The notes below the pieces were generated by a model that saw nothing but the letters and a program-made list of their open reading frames with translations, was not told where the DNA came from and did no database searches. Positions 1 to 5,786 of a stretch of 8,056 nt of DNA are shown here, in pieces. This DNA comes from Spirochaetes bacterium RBG_16_67_19. GTDB taxonomy: Bacteria; Spirochaetota; Spirochaetia; SZUA-6; DRHE01. Location of the stretch: NCBI GenBank assembly GCA_001829505.1, contig MIBK01000202.1:10830-18885 (forward strand), given 5' to 3'. The first letter of the stretch is position 1; the number at the start of each line of letters is the position of its first letter. The position numbers and the translations under genes are program-made.

Positions 1-689
1 GCGCCCAGCCCGGCCAGATCGCCGAGGCCGTCCTGCTGCCCGGCGATCCCCTGCGGGCCCAGTTCGTGGCGGAGAAATACCTGGAAGGCGCGGCCTGCCA
101 CAGCCGGGTGCGCGGCATGCTCGGCTTCACCGGGACCTACAAGGGCCGCCGGGTTTCGGTGCAGGGCACGGGCATGGGCATCCCCTCGATCTCCATCTAC
201 GCCCACGAGCTGCTCGCCGACTACGGGGCCCGGCGCCTGATCCGCATCGGCACCTGCGGGGCCATGCAGGAGGGGATCCGCCTGGGCGACGTGCTGCTGG
301 CCCAGGCGGCCGGCACCGATTCGGCGGTCAACCGCCTGCGCTTCGGCGGGGCCGACTTCGCCCCGGCGGCCTCCTTCGAGCTGCTCCACAGGGCCTACCA
401 GCTCGCCCAGGACCGGCGGATCGCGGTGCGCGTCGGCACCGTGCTCACCAGCGACACCTTCTACTCCGACGACCCGGACTCCTGGAAGCTGTGGGCCCGC
501 TACGGGGTGCTGGCCGCCGAGATGGAGAGCGCCGCGCTGTACACCGTAGCCGCCGGCTTCGGCGCGCAGGCCCTGGCCATCCTGACGGCCAGCGACAGCC
601 TGGTCACGGGCACCACGGCCACCACCGAGGAGCGCCAGCAGGGCTACACGGCCATGATGGAGCTGGCCCTGGAAACCGCCATCTCCTAG
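1..689 (+). CDS. deoD: Purine nucleoside phosphorylase, DeoD type (5'-truncated by window edge)
   Basis: This enzyme catalyses phosphorolysis of purine (deoxy)ribonucleosides to the free base and (deoxy)ribose-1-phosphate in cytosolic purine salvage. The reading frame is open from base 3, so the gene starts outside the window; the GTG at 66 is an internal Val. The visible 228 residues align without gaps to my recollection of E. coli DeoD at an offset of about 6, so only about seven codons are missing. Active-site motifs are intact: GDPLR (visible 14-18, phosphate Arg), [14 protein letters not shown] (36-49), RIGTCG (81-86, Thr where E. coli has Ser90), F153, EMES (173-176, ribose-binding Glu) and SD (197-198, catalytic Asp) with R211. 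All this points to the hexameric DeoD family rather than the trimeric PNP family. It ends TAG at 687-689 and converges on the PK-like gene after 19 nt, with no clear terminator between them. Confidence 0.95.
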   Translation, partial: AQPGQIAEAVLLPGDPLRAQFVAEKYLEGAACHSRVRGMLGFTGTYKGRRVSVQGTGMGIPSISIYAHELLADYGARRLIRIGTCGAMQEGIRLGDVLLAQAAGTDSAVNRLRFGGADFAPAASFELLHRAYQLAQDRRIAVRVGTVLTSDTFYSDDPDSWKLWARYGVLAAEMESAALYTVAAGFGAQALAILTASDSLVTGTTATTEERQQGYTAMMELALETAIS

Positions 690-708
690 TCCGCGGGCGC
701 GTTCGAGC

Positions 709-1272
709 TCACGGCAGTCGCGGTTTGCAGAGCAGCTCGCAGACGGCCAGCTCCTTGATCTTGCGGGCGAAGGCGGGCCGCAATACCACGGCCGTGTCGG
801 CCCCCTCGTCGGTGCCGCCCAGGGCCACCACCTCCCGCCCGGCCTCGAGCCAGCCGGCCTCCGCGGCCATGATCGACACTTCCACGGCCACCTTCAGCCC
901 TTGGGAGAAGCGGCGCAGGGTCTCGGCCATCACCGTGCCGGGCGTGACGCCGCCGAAAAAGCCCTCGGCCACCCCGTCGGCCAGGCCGTGCTGGACGGTG
1001 AGCAGGCGCACGCCCTGGGCCTCCACCCGGCGGCGCTCCTCCGGGCTCATGGTCCAGCCCTCCGGGCCGAAGGCGGCGGAGATCGACACGGCGATCAGCT
1101 CGATATTCGTACCCCGGAAGGCTTCGGCGGCGGCCAGGGCCGTGCTGCCGTGCGAGGAGGCCAGCACCACCTGCCGGATGCCCAACTCCTCCGCCCGCCG
1201 GCGCGCAATGCGCAAAGCCTCGGGGGTGTTCTGCCGTCCCGGCTTCTCGAAGTATACGGTCTGGACTTCCAT
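709..1272 (-). CDS. Free-standing pyruvate kinase C-terminal (alpha/beta) domain-like protein
   Basis: The 187-residue protein looks like the regulatory C-terminal alpha/beta domain of pyruvate kinase (PK_C fold) as a stand-alone protein. It has no TIM-barrel catalytic domain, so pyruvate kinase activity is not expected. Seen: a Rossmann-like beta-alpha start with VVLASSHGSTALAAAEAF (about 35-52), where the S/T-G-x-T-A pattern matches the PK effector-phosphate region; a central segment with GFFGGVTPGTVMAETLRRF (about 104-122); and a C-terminal ALGGTDEGADTAVVL (150-164). Similar proteins are annotated 'pyruvate kinase alpha/beta domain-containing' in archaea and anaerobic bacteria, without an established function. 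The start is clear: a purine-rich GGGGAGGAGG lies 3 nt before ATG. The gap to the upstream URO-D-family gene is 15 nt and that gene's TGA directly precedes this Shine-Dalgarno, so the two are an operon and probably work together. Role unknown; binding of a phosphorylated small molecule is an inference. Confidence 0.8.
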   Translation of the reverse strand: MEVQTVYFEKPGRQNTPEALRIARRRAEELGIRQVVLASSHGSTALAAAEAFRGTNIELIAVSISAAFGPEGWTMSPEERRRVEAQGVRLLTVQHGLADGVAEGFFGGVTPGTVMAETLRRFSQGLKVAVEVSIMAAEAGWLEAGREVVALGGTDEGADTAVVLRPAFARKIKELAVCELLCKPRLP

Positions 1273-1287
1273 GGTCCTCCTCCCCGC

Positions 1288-2349
1288 TCAAAGGGCGATG
1301 GGGTAGGTGCGGTATTTCTCGGCCGCCCGGTAGAAGGCCCGGATGTTGGCCATGGGCGTGCCGGGCTGCACGTTGTGCGAGGAGCACAGGATGTAGCCTC
1401 CGCCCGGGGCCAGCTGTCTCAGGCGCAGGCGCACCTCCGCCTCCACTTCTTCTGGGCTGCCCAGCGGCAGCACCTTCTGGTCGTCCACAGCGCCCCAGAA
1501 GCTCAGGTGTTGGCCGTAGCGCTTCTTCAGGCGCGCGGGGTCCATGGCCAGCGGCTGGACGGGATTGAGGATGTCCACCCCGGTTTCCACCAGGTCGTCC
1601 AGGATCGGCTCGATGTAGCCGCAGATGTGGGTGGCGATCTTCAGGCCCGGGTTGGCCTTCTTGTAGGCCCCGAACAGCCGCCCGTAGCGCGGTTTCACGA
1701 ACTCCCGGAACAGCTGCGGGGAGATGAGCATCCTGTCCTGCACCCCTACGTCGTCGCCGGCCAGGATGAGGTCGCAGCCCAGTTCCACCAGCTTCAGGCC
1801 GGCGACCAGGTTCCAGTCGGCCACCAGGTCGGTGAGGGCGTGGGCGTAGTCCTTGTTCAGAAGCATGTCGGTCAGGAACTGGTCCATGCCGCGCAGGTAC
1901 CAGGGGCCCTCGAAGGCCGAACCCAGCACCCCGCCGACGATGGCGTGGGTCTGGCCCCAGCGCGCCACCAGGTCCGCCACGCCGGCGTACTGGGTGGGCT
2001 CGTGGGGATCCGGCGGCCGGTAGGAGGCCAGCAGCGCGTCCTCGCCGGCCAGGGGGTGGCCCACCATCTCGGTGTAGCTGCCCTGCCCTCCCGGGAACTC
2101 CACGCGCCGCCACAGGATGCCCCAGGCGTCCACGTACTGCGCCTGCTCGGACATGTAGAACGAGGCCACCTGCCCCACGATCTTCATCAGCAGGTCGTGT
2201 CCCAGCGCCGCGCGCAGCTCGAAGGGATCCTCGATGCCGCGCTCGCGCTTCAGGGCGGCTTCCACCTCCGGGGTGATCCACAGGTCCAGTGGGCAGCGGT
2301 CCGGCTCCTCGTGGGCCAGGGCGGCGGCCAGGCGTTGCTTGGGGGTCAT
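1288..2349 (-). CDS. Uroporphyrinogen decarboxylase family protein (probable corrinoid/Zn methyltransferase-like, not HemE)
   Basis: This 353-residue protein belongs to the URO-D superfamily (TIM barrel), which includes HemE and the zinc-dependent methylcobamide:CoM methyltransferases MtaA/MtbA. Seen: the N-terminus MTPKQRLAAALAHEEPDRCP, typical of the methyltransferase-like branch; an acidic AGDDVGVQ at 197-204; HIC at 241-243 with a distant Cys at 322 (ILCSSHNVQPGTP), matching the H-x-C-x(n)-C zinc motif; and an FWGAVDDQ strand at 284-291. The HemE RQAGR substrate motif is absent, so haem synthesis is unlikely. Methyl transfer to or from a corrinoid is the family-based guess; no corrinoid protein is encoded in the window and the substrate is unknown. 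It is the first gene of an operon with the PK-like protein. The ATG has no Shine-Dalgarno and lies 12 nt after a good -10, so the mRNA is probably near-leaderless. Confidence 0.85.
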   Translation of the reverse strand: MTPKQRLAAALAHEEPDRCPLDLWITPEVEAALKRERGIEDPFELRAALGHDLLMKIVGQVASFYMSEQAQYVDAWGILWRRVEFPGGQGSYTEMVGHPLAGEDALLASYRPPDPHEPTQYAGVADLVARWGQTHAIVGGVLGSAFEGPWYLRGMDQFLTDMLLNKDYAHALTDLVADWNLVAGLKLVELGCDLILAGDDVGVQDRMLISPQLFREFVKPRYGRLFGAYKKANPGLKIATHICGYIEPILDDLVETGVDILNPVQPLAMDPARLKKRYGQHLSFWGAVDDQKVLPLGSPEEVEAEVRLRLRQLAPGGGYILCSSHNVQPGTPMANIRAFYRAAEKYRTYPIAL

Positions 2350-2361
2350 ATTTGATCAGCC

Positions 2362-2391
2362 AGTATAGCAGCTCGGGCTACGGGTTGACAA
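2362..2391 (-). promoter_or_regulatory. Promoter of the URO-D/PK-like operon
   Basis: On the minus strand, -35 TTGTCA (2391-2386), an 18-bp spacer and -10 TATACT (2367-2362) form a near-consensus sigma70 promoter. The predicted start site is near 2355, about 6 nt before the ATG at 2349, leaving no room for a Shine-Dalgarno. The -35 overlaps the -35 of the plus-strand tRNA promoter by five bases. Confidence 0.7.
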
Positions 2392-2413
2392 ATAGGCGGG
2401 GCCTTACTATCAT
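2385..2413 (+). promoter_or_regulatory. Promoter of tRNA-Ala and the downstream ORF
   Basis: TTGACA (2385-2390, consensus -35), a 17-bp spacer and TATCAT (2408-2413) make a strong sigma70-type promoter. The tRNA begins 12 nt after the -10, giving a short 5' leader of about 5-6 nt for RNase P to remove. It is the only evident promoter for the 543-residue ORF that follows the tRNA. Confidence 0.8.
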
Positions 2414-2425
2414 TCAGATCGTTCG

Positions 2426-2499
2426 GGGGGCGTAGCTCAGTTGGCTAGAGCGCCTGAATGGCATTCAGGAGGTCGTGGGTTCGATTCCCGTCGCCTCCA
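2426..2499 (+). tRNA. tRNA-Ala (anticodon GGC)
   Basis: A full 74-nt cloverleaf can be folded by eye. The acceptor GGGGGCG pairs with CGCCTCC and contains the G3:U70 wobble that is the alanine identity element; the discriminator is A. The D stem is GCTC/GAGC with loop AGTTGGCTA, the anticodon stem CCTGA/TCAGG with loop ATGGCAT (U33, anticodon GGC at 2459-2461, reading GCC/GCU), and the T stem closes loop TTCGATT. The 3' CCA is not encoded (CTA follows the discriminator), so a CCA-adding enzyme is needed. No terminator follows: a protein gene starts 11 nt later. Confidence 0.96.
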
Positions 2500-2510
2500 C
2501 TACCGAGCAG

Positions 2511-4142
2511 ATGAGCAAGGAATTTGGCGCCGGGCAGCTGGACCCTGAGATAGCCGATCTCATGGGGATCGCCGCGGCTGGACCGCAGGCGAAGCCGGAA
2601 TTCCCGCAGCTTTTTCAGGACGGGCCTGCGGTCGAGAAGCAGCAAGCCGAAAAAGTCGACACCAGCCGCAAGACCTTCGAGTTCCAGACCAAGCTGGAGG
2701 AAGCGCCCAAGCCCTTCTTCCAGGACAAGAACTACTACAAAAAGGTTCTCGGCGAGCAGGGCGAGCAGGGCAAGCGCGTGCACGAGCTGCTCACCCAGTT
2801 CGCCGCCACCGAAGACCCCCAGACCAAGTCGGTGCTGCGGGCGCGCCTGGCCACCGCCTACTGGGAAATGGCCACCCAGATCGCCGGCAGGATCAGCGCC
2901 AGCATGCCCGTGCATCAGCGCCTGCTGCTGCGCTTCGGCATCCTGTCCCCGAGCCTGCTCTCCGAGGAGCAGCGGGCGATGCTCTGCCGCCTGAAGCTGG
3001 AAAACCGCACCGGCGAGCCGGTGCACTACCAGGATGAGTGGCTGCTGAAGATCGCCCAGGGGTCGGTGAACCCCTCGGCCACCGACGAGGTCAAGCGCGC
3101 CAAACAGGACGCCGGCTCCAAGACCCGCGAAATCATCGAGAAACGTCGCGGGCAGCGCCAGGCCGAGCTGTCCCTGCTGGCCAACAAGGTGCGCCAGCTG
3201 GAGCAGGCCGAGGGCAGCCTTTCGGCCTGCGTGCAGGCCATCCTGCGCCACCAGACCCGGGAGGAGTTCGGCGGCCTGAAGGACGCCTTCAGCGCGGAGC
3301 AGCGGGAGTCCCTGGTCCAGGTCCAGAACATCCTGCGCAGCCTTTCCAACCTGGACCGCGAGGTGCGCGAGAGCTACTCCACGGTGGAAGGCATCGACAA
3401 GGAGCTGCGGGAGCTGGAGGAGAAGACCAACGGCGAGGGGCCGGCCGTGTCCGTGGACCGGGCCTCCGTGATCGCCGAGTTCGGCTCCCTCAGGCAGATG
3501 TCCAAGATGTGCGTGGGCCGCCAGGGCAACCACTTCCCCATTCTGGCCAAGCAGTACTTCCGGCCCAACATCAAGGAGATCGCCACCCGCGAGAACGTGA
3601 TCAACGCCATGGCCCGCGTGGAGGCCCTGGACTCGAGCCTGTTCGAGCGCACCTTCAAGGGCCAGACCAACCGCATCGTGCCGCACGTGCTGCTGCTGCC
3701 CAACTACGGGGAGACCGGCATCTGCTGGGAGCCCTTCGAGCGCTTCAACCGCGCCTCCAGCCGCGGGCGCATCGCCATCCCCATGTTCCCCAAGGACCTG
3801 GACTACGCGGTGCTCGCCGCCCTGGCCGACCTGCGCTGGCAGGTGGCCAAGGAGAAGGCCCAGCACTACTGGATGGAAGAGGGCATCACCGGCAAGTACT
3901 ACCAGTGGTTCGACGAGCAGAAGCAGCGAGGCGACGTGAAGGATTTCTTCATCCGCGACTACGCGCTGTGGATCACCAAGGAATCTCAAGGCACGCAGAA
4001 GCTGGACCGGGAGGTGCGGGGCATCTTCTGGCGCAACATGCCCTTCCCCCAGGCCATCAAGGACAATCTGAAAAACCGCGGCTTCGTCTACAACGAGCTA
4101 TACAAGAAAGACCAGAACATCGCCATGTCCGACGGGTATTGA
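2511..4142 (+). CDS. Unrecognised 543-residue protein co-transcribed with tRNA-Ala
   Basis: I do not recognise a named family. The frame runs open back into the tRNA, so the start must lie after 2499; ATG at 2511 (MSKEFGAGQLDPEIADLMG) is the first choice, though it has no good Shine-Dalgarno (only GAG, 3 nt away). Visible regions: a polar, proline-containing N-terminus (1-75); a mostly helical segment (75-185); a charged, heptad-like probable coiled coil (about 195-305, KRAKQDAGSKTREIIEKRR through IDKELRELEEKT); and an apparently globular C-terminal region (about 320-543) with HFPILAKQYFRP (341-352), VLLLPNYGETGICWEPFERF (393-412), a DYAVLAALADLRWQVAKEKA helix (431-450) and aromatic-rich HYWMEEGITGKYYQWF (452-467). 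No signal peptide, membrane segment, P-loop or HExxH is seen, so it is probably cytoplasmic. GC and third-position bias match the neighbours, so there is no sign of recent transfer. Transcription is inferred to come from the tRNA promoter. It ends 10 nt from the convergent membrane-protein gene. I vaguely associate such proteins with spirochaetes. Confidence 0.85.
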   Translation: MSKEFGAGQLDPEIADLMGIAAAGPQAKPEFPQLFQDGPAVEKQQAEKVDTSRKTFEFQTKLEEAPKPFFQDKNYYKKVLGEQGEQGKRVHELLTQFAATEDPQTKSVLRARLATAYWEMATQIAGRISASMPVHQRLLLRFGILSPSLLSEEQRAMLCRLKLENRTGEPVHYQDEWLLKIAQGSVNPSATDEVKRAKQDAGSKTREIIEKRRGQRQAELSLLANKVRQLEQAEGSLSACVQAILRHQTREEFGGLKDAFSAEQRESLVQVQNILRSLSNLDREVRESYSTVEGIDKELRELEEKTNGEGPAVSVDRASVIAEFGSLRQMSKMCVGRQGNHFPILAKQYFRPNIKEIATRENVINAMARVEALDSSLFERTFKGQTNRIVPHVLLLPNYGETGICWEPFERFNRASSRGRIAIPMFPKDLDYAVLAALADLRWQVAKEKAQHYWMEEGITGKYYQWFDEQKQRGDVKDFFIRDYALWITKESQGTQKLDREVRGIFWRNMPFPQAIKDNLKNRGFVYNELYKKDQNIAMSDGY

Positions 4143-4152
4143 TCCGTCCGGC

Positions 4153-4443
4153 TCAGGATTGCGGCCCGTCTTTCCTAGGAGGCCGCCGCTTGAACAGCGG
4201 CAGGAAGTACTTCTCCATGTCGATCTTGCGGGTGATGAGCTTGACCACCTGGTTGTAGATCAGGAAGGAGCCCACCATCGCGGCCAGGAAGACCACGATC
4301 AGCAGGATGGACCCCACCTGTGGATGTTCCCTGAATAAAGCACCAACCACGACCCATCCAATCGAAACAAATAGCAACAGCAGCACCAGGTTGAAGATCG
4401 TGGCCGCCAGCATGAACAGCGCGGTGTTGAGTTTCTTGTTCAT
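4153..4443 (-). CDS. Small two-helix inner-membrane protein downstream of lspA ('leader peptide processing enzyme' type)
   Basis: The 96-residue protein starts MNKKLNTALFM and has two hydrophobic segments (about 7-36 and 44-65) and a basic, proline-rich tail (KRRPPRK at 86-91). Positive charges flank the membrane segments, and the tail probably faces the cytoplasm. Treponemal genomes carry a similar small protein next to lspA, annotated 'leader peptide processing enzyme'. I know of no experimental support for that name and see no protease motif. The ATG overlaps the lspA TGA as ATGA, so translation is probably coupled and the protein may act with LspA in lipoprotein maturation (inference from context). 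Codons 23-41 are markedly AT-rich (TTG, CTA, TTT, GTT, ATT, GGA, TTA, CAT, CCA) compared with the GC-ending codons elsewhere. A longer reading frame in this phase continues upstream across lspA but is a shadow. Confidence 0.82.
   Translation of the reverse strand: MNKKLNTALFMLAATIFNLVLLLLFVSIGWVVVGALFREHPQVGSILLIVVFLAAMVGSFLIYNQVVKLITRKIDMEKYFLPLFKRRPPRKDGPQS
4185..4201. terminator. GC-rich 6-5-6 inverted repeat at the convergent gene ends (weak bidirectional terminator candidate)
   Basis: GCCGCT and AGCGGC flank a 5-nt loop, a perfect stem 43 nt past the stop of the plus-strand 543-residue gene and inside the last codons of the convergent membrane-protein gene. No T-tract follows on either strand, so intrinsic termination is doubtful. 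Confidence 0.2.
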
Positions 4444-4949
4444 GGGCTCTTCTTCTCCCGGGTGAACAGGAAGCTCCCCAGCAGCAGGATGCCGCCTACC
4501 ACCAGGGTGGAGTCGGCCAGGTTGAAGGTCGGCCAGCGCTGCATGCCCAGGATCCCGTAGAACTTCACGTCGATGAAGTCCACCACCTCGCCCTGCCGGA
4601 AGATGCGGTCCACGTAGTTGCCCAGGCCCCCGCCCAGCACGGCGGCCAGCACCCAGCGCTGGAAACGGGTGATGTCCTTGCCCACCAGGTAATAGACCAG
4701 CAGGATCCCCGATACGATCAGGGGGAGCAAACGCGCCAGCACGAAGCGCCCGCCGCCGCCCAGGCTGCGGCCGATGCTGAAGCCGATGTTGGGGTTCTGC
4801 ACGTAGACCAGGCGCAGGAAGTCCCCGATCACCTCCACCGGGCGGCCGTACGGCAGGGTTCGGGTCACGATCCACTTCACCAACTGGTCGACCGCGATCA
4901 CCCCCGCGGTGAGCACCAGGGGCAGCAGCTTGGCTTTGACGTCGCGCAA
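4440..4949 (-). CDS. lspA: Lipoprotein signal peptidase (signal peptidase II)
   Basis: LspA is an inner-membrane aspartyl protease that removes signal peptides from diacylglyceryl-prolipoproteins. The 169-residue protein has four hydrophobic segments (about 7-27, 69-89, 97-113, 146-163). Catalytic-region motifs are present: NYVDRIF (111-117), EVVDFIDV (121-128, catalytic Asp124) and FNLADS (142-147, catalytic Asp146). The usual N-T-G-x-A-F segment is replaced by NPNIGFSIG (52-60). The start is TTG at 4949: no in-frame ATG lies nearby, and GGGAGG (4961-4956) sits 6 nt upstream, overlapping the NIF3 gene's TAG. The frame continues open upstream to 5264 as a shadow of the NIF3 gene. It is the middle gene of NIF3-lspA-small membrane protein, 11 nt after the first and overlapping the third by 4 nt. 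A high lipoprotein load is typical of spirochaetes. Confidence 0.95.
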   Translation of the reverse strand: MRDVKAKLLPLVLTAGVIAVDQLVKWIVTRTLPYGRPVEVIGDFLRLVYVQNPNIGFSIGRSLGGGGRFVLARLLPLIVSGILLVYYLVGKDITRFQRWVLAAVLGGGLGNYVDRIFRQGEVVDFIDVKFYGILGMQRWPTFNLADSTLVVGGILLLGSFLFTREKKSP

Positions 4950-4961
4950 AAGGTACCTCCC
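4950..4961 (-). promoter_or_regulatory. Ribosome binding site fixing the lspA TTG start
   Basis: On the minus strand, GGGAGG followed by the 6-nt spacer TACCTT precedes TTG. The first Gs are shared with the TAG stop of the NIF3 gene, which suggests re-initiation by ribosomes finishing that gene. Confidence 0.75.
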
Positions 4962-5719
4962 TACAATCCGGTCGGAATGTCCAGGAAACAGGTCTCCAGG
5001 CCGTGCTCGGCGGCCAGCCACTCCCCCACGCTCTTCACCCCCCACACCTCGGTCAGGTAGTGCCCCCCGAACAGGGCGTTGATGCCCGCCTCCAGGCAGG
5101 CGTGGTAAACGGTGTGCGAGGGTTCCCCAGAAATGAACAGGTCCAGCCCCTCTTCGATGGCCTGGAGGGCGTCCTGGGGGGCGCCCCCGGAAACGATGCC
5201 CACGGTGCGGATGGCCTGGGGCCCGAAGGGCAGCAGACCCAGCGGGGCGTGGGCGCCGCAGCAAAGCGAGGCCACCCGCTCCAGGCTGAGTGACTCGGGC
5301 AGCTCCCCCCGGCAGCCGATCTTCACTCCGCGATGCTCGCCGAAAGGCTGGACCTCACGCAGGCCCAGGCGCCGGGCGATCCCGGCGTTGTTGCCCAGGG
5401 TGGAGTGGGCGTCCAGCGGCAGATGCACCGCGTACAGGGCGCAGTCCCCGGAGACCAGCTCCCGGATCCGCCGGTACTGAAAACCGGTGAAGGCCACGGG
5501 CTTGCCCCAGAACAGGCCGTGGTGCACGAACAGCACGTCGGCCTTCCACTCCACGGCCCTGCGGATCGACTCCAGGCAGACATCCACGGCGCAGGCCACC
5601 CGGGCGGCCTCGCCCCGCGAGTTGGCCACCTGCAGCCCATTGTAGGCGGAATCCTGCGGGGTTGCCGCTGCCAGCTCCAAGGCCCCGCGCAGAAGCCGAT
5701 CGAACTCCGTCAGGCGCAT
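4961..5719 (-). CDS. NIF3/YbgI-family dinuclear metal-binding protein
   Basis: The 252-residue protein has the usual length of the short bacterial NIF3 (YbgI) branch, without the extra insert domain of longer members. Metal ligands of the family are visible: HHG (His66, His67), HLPLDAH (His99 to His105, with Asp103) and GHYLTE (His220, Glu224), matching the H-H-D-H-E set described for E. coli YbgI. The N-terminal QDSAYNGLQVAN (22-33) is also typical. NIF3 proteins form toroidal hexamers; some have been called GTP cyclohydrolase 1 type 2, but the physiological role is unsettled. Two in-frame ATGs exist, at 5731 and 5719. The first overlaps the -10 TATAAT and cannot be in the mRNA from that promoter, so 5719 (MRLTEFDRLL) is chosen. 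It lies 10 nt after the -10 and has no Shine-Dalgarno. First gene of the operon with lspA. Confidence 0.92.
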   Translation of the reverse strand: MRLTEFDRLLRGALELAAATPQDSAYNGLQVANSRGEAARVACAVDVCLESIRRAVEWKADVLFVHHGLFWGKPVAFTGFQYRRIRELVSGDCALYAVHLPLDAHSTLGNNAGIARRLGLREVQPFGEHRGVKIGCRGELPESLSLERVASLCCGAHAPLGLLPFGPQAIRTVGIVSGGAPQDALQAIEEGLDLFISGEPSHTVYHACLEAGINALFGGHYLTEVWGVKSVGEWLAAEHGLETCFLDIPTGL

Positions 5720-5729
5720 GTTGAGGCGC

Positions 5730-5758
5730 ATTATACCAGCGCGGCTTGACAACGCCAA
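5730..5758 (-). promoter_or_regulatory. Promoter of the NIF3-lspA operon
   Basis: On the minus strand, -35 TTGGCG (5758-5753), a 17-bp spacer and a perfect -10 TATAAT (5735-5730). The predicted start near 5723 leaves about 4 nt before the ATG at 5719. An alternative TTGTCA -35 (5752-5747) would have only an 11-bp spacer and was not chosen. Confidence 0.7.
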
Positions 5759-5774
5759 CCCTGAAAGGTATCCT
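5746..5774 (+). promoter_or_regulatory. Promoter of the HDOD protein gene
   Basis: Consensus -35 TTGACA (5746-5751), 17-bp spacer, -10 TATCCT (5769-5774). The predicted start near 5781 is about 6 nt before the ATG at 5787. It overlaps the divergent NIF3 promoter back to back, the two -35 boxes being one base apart, so polymerase binding should be mutually exclusive. Confidence 0.72.
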
Positions 5775-5786
5775 GATCTCAGTTCA

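Noticed and set aside
686..2281. Long minus-strand frame of 531 codons across the URO-D and PK-like genes
   Set aside because: It lies in another frame of two genes with clear family motifs and reads as Arg/Gly/Pro/Ala-rich sequence typical of GC-rich shadows.
1288..2349. HemE (true uroporphyrinogen decarboxylase) assignment
   Set aside because: The N-terminal RQAGR signature of HemE is missing, and the H-x-C...C zinc motif fits the methyltransferase-like branch.
901..2355. 484-codon plus-strand frame antisense to the URO-D operon
   Set aside because: His/Gln/Val/Gly-rich translation without recognisable motifs; it mirrors real genes on the other strand.
2475..2510. Upstream extension of the unknown gene into the tRNA
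   Set aside because: These codons are tRNA-Ala sequence (T arm and acceptor), so translation cannot plausibly start there.
2445..3989. 514-codon minus-strand frame opposite tRNA-Ala and the unknown gene
   Set aside because: It would read through the tRNA in antisense and has low-complexity Leu/Gly/Ala/Gln composition, an expected artefact of GC-rich codon use.
4131..4148. GACGGG/TCCGTC stem at the end of the unknown gene as a terminator
   Set aside because: Six base pairs including one G-U, within coding sequence and without a T-tract; too weak to call.
3038..4258. 406-codon plus-strand frame within the unknown gene
   Set aside because: Arg/Gly/Ala/Pro-rich shadow in a different phase, with no ribosome binding site.
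5720..5731. Earlier in-frame ATG of the NIF3 gene at 5731
   Set aside because: It overlaps the TATAAT -10, so it would not be in the mRNA made from that promoter; 5719 fits better.
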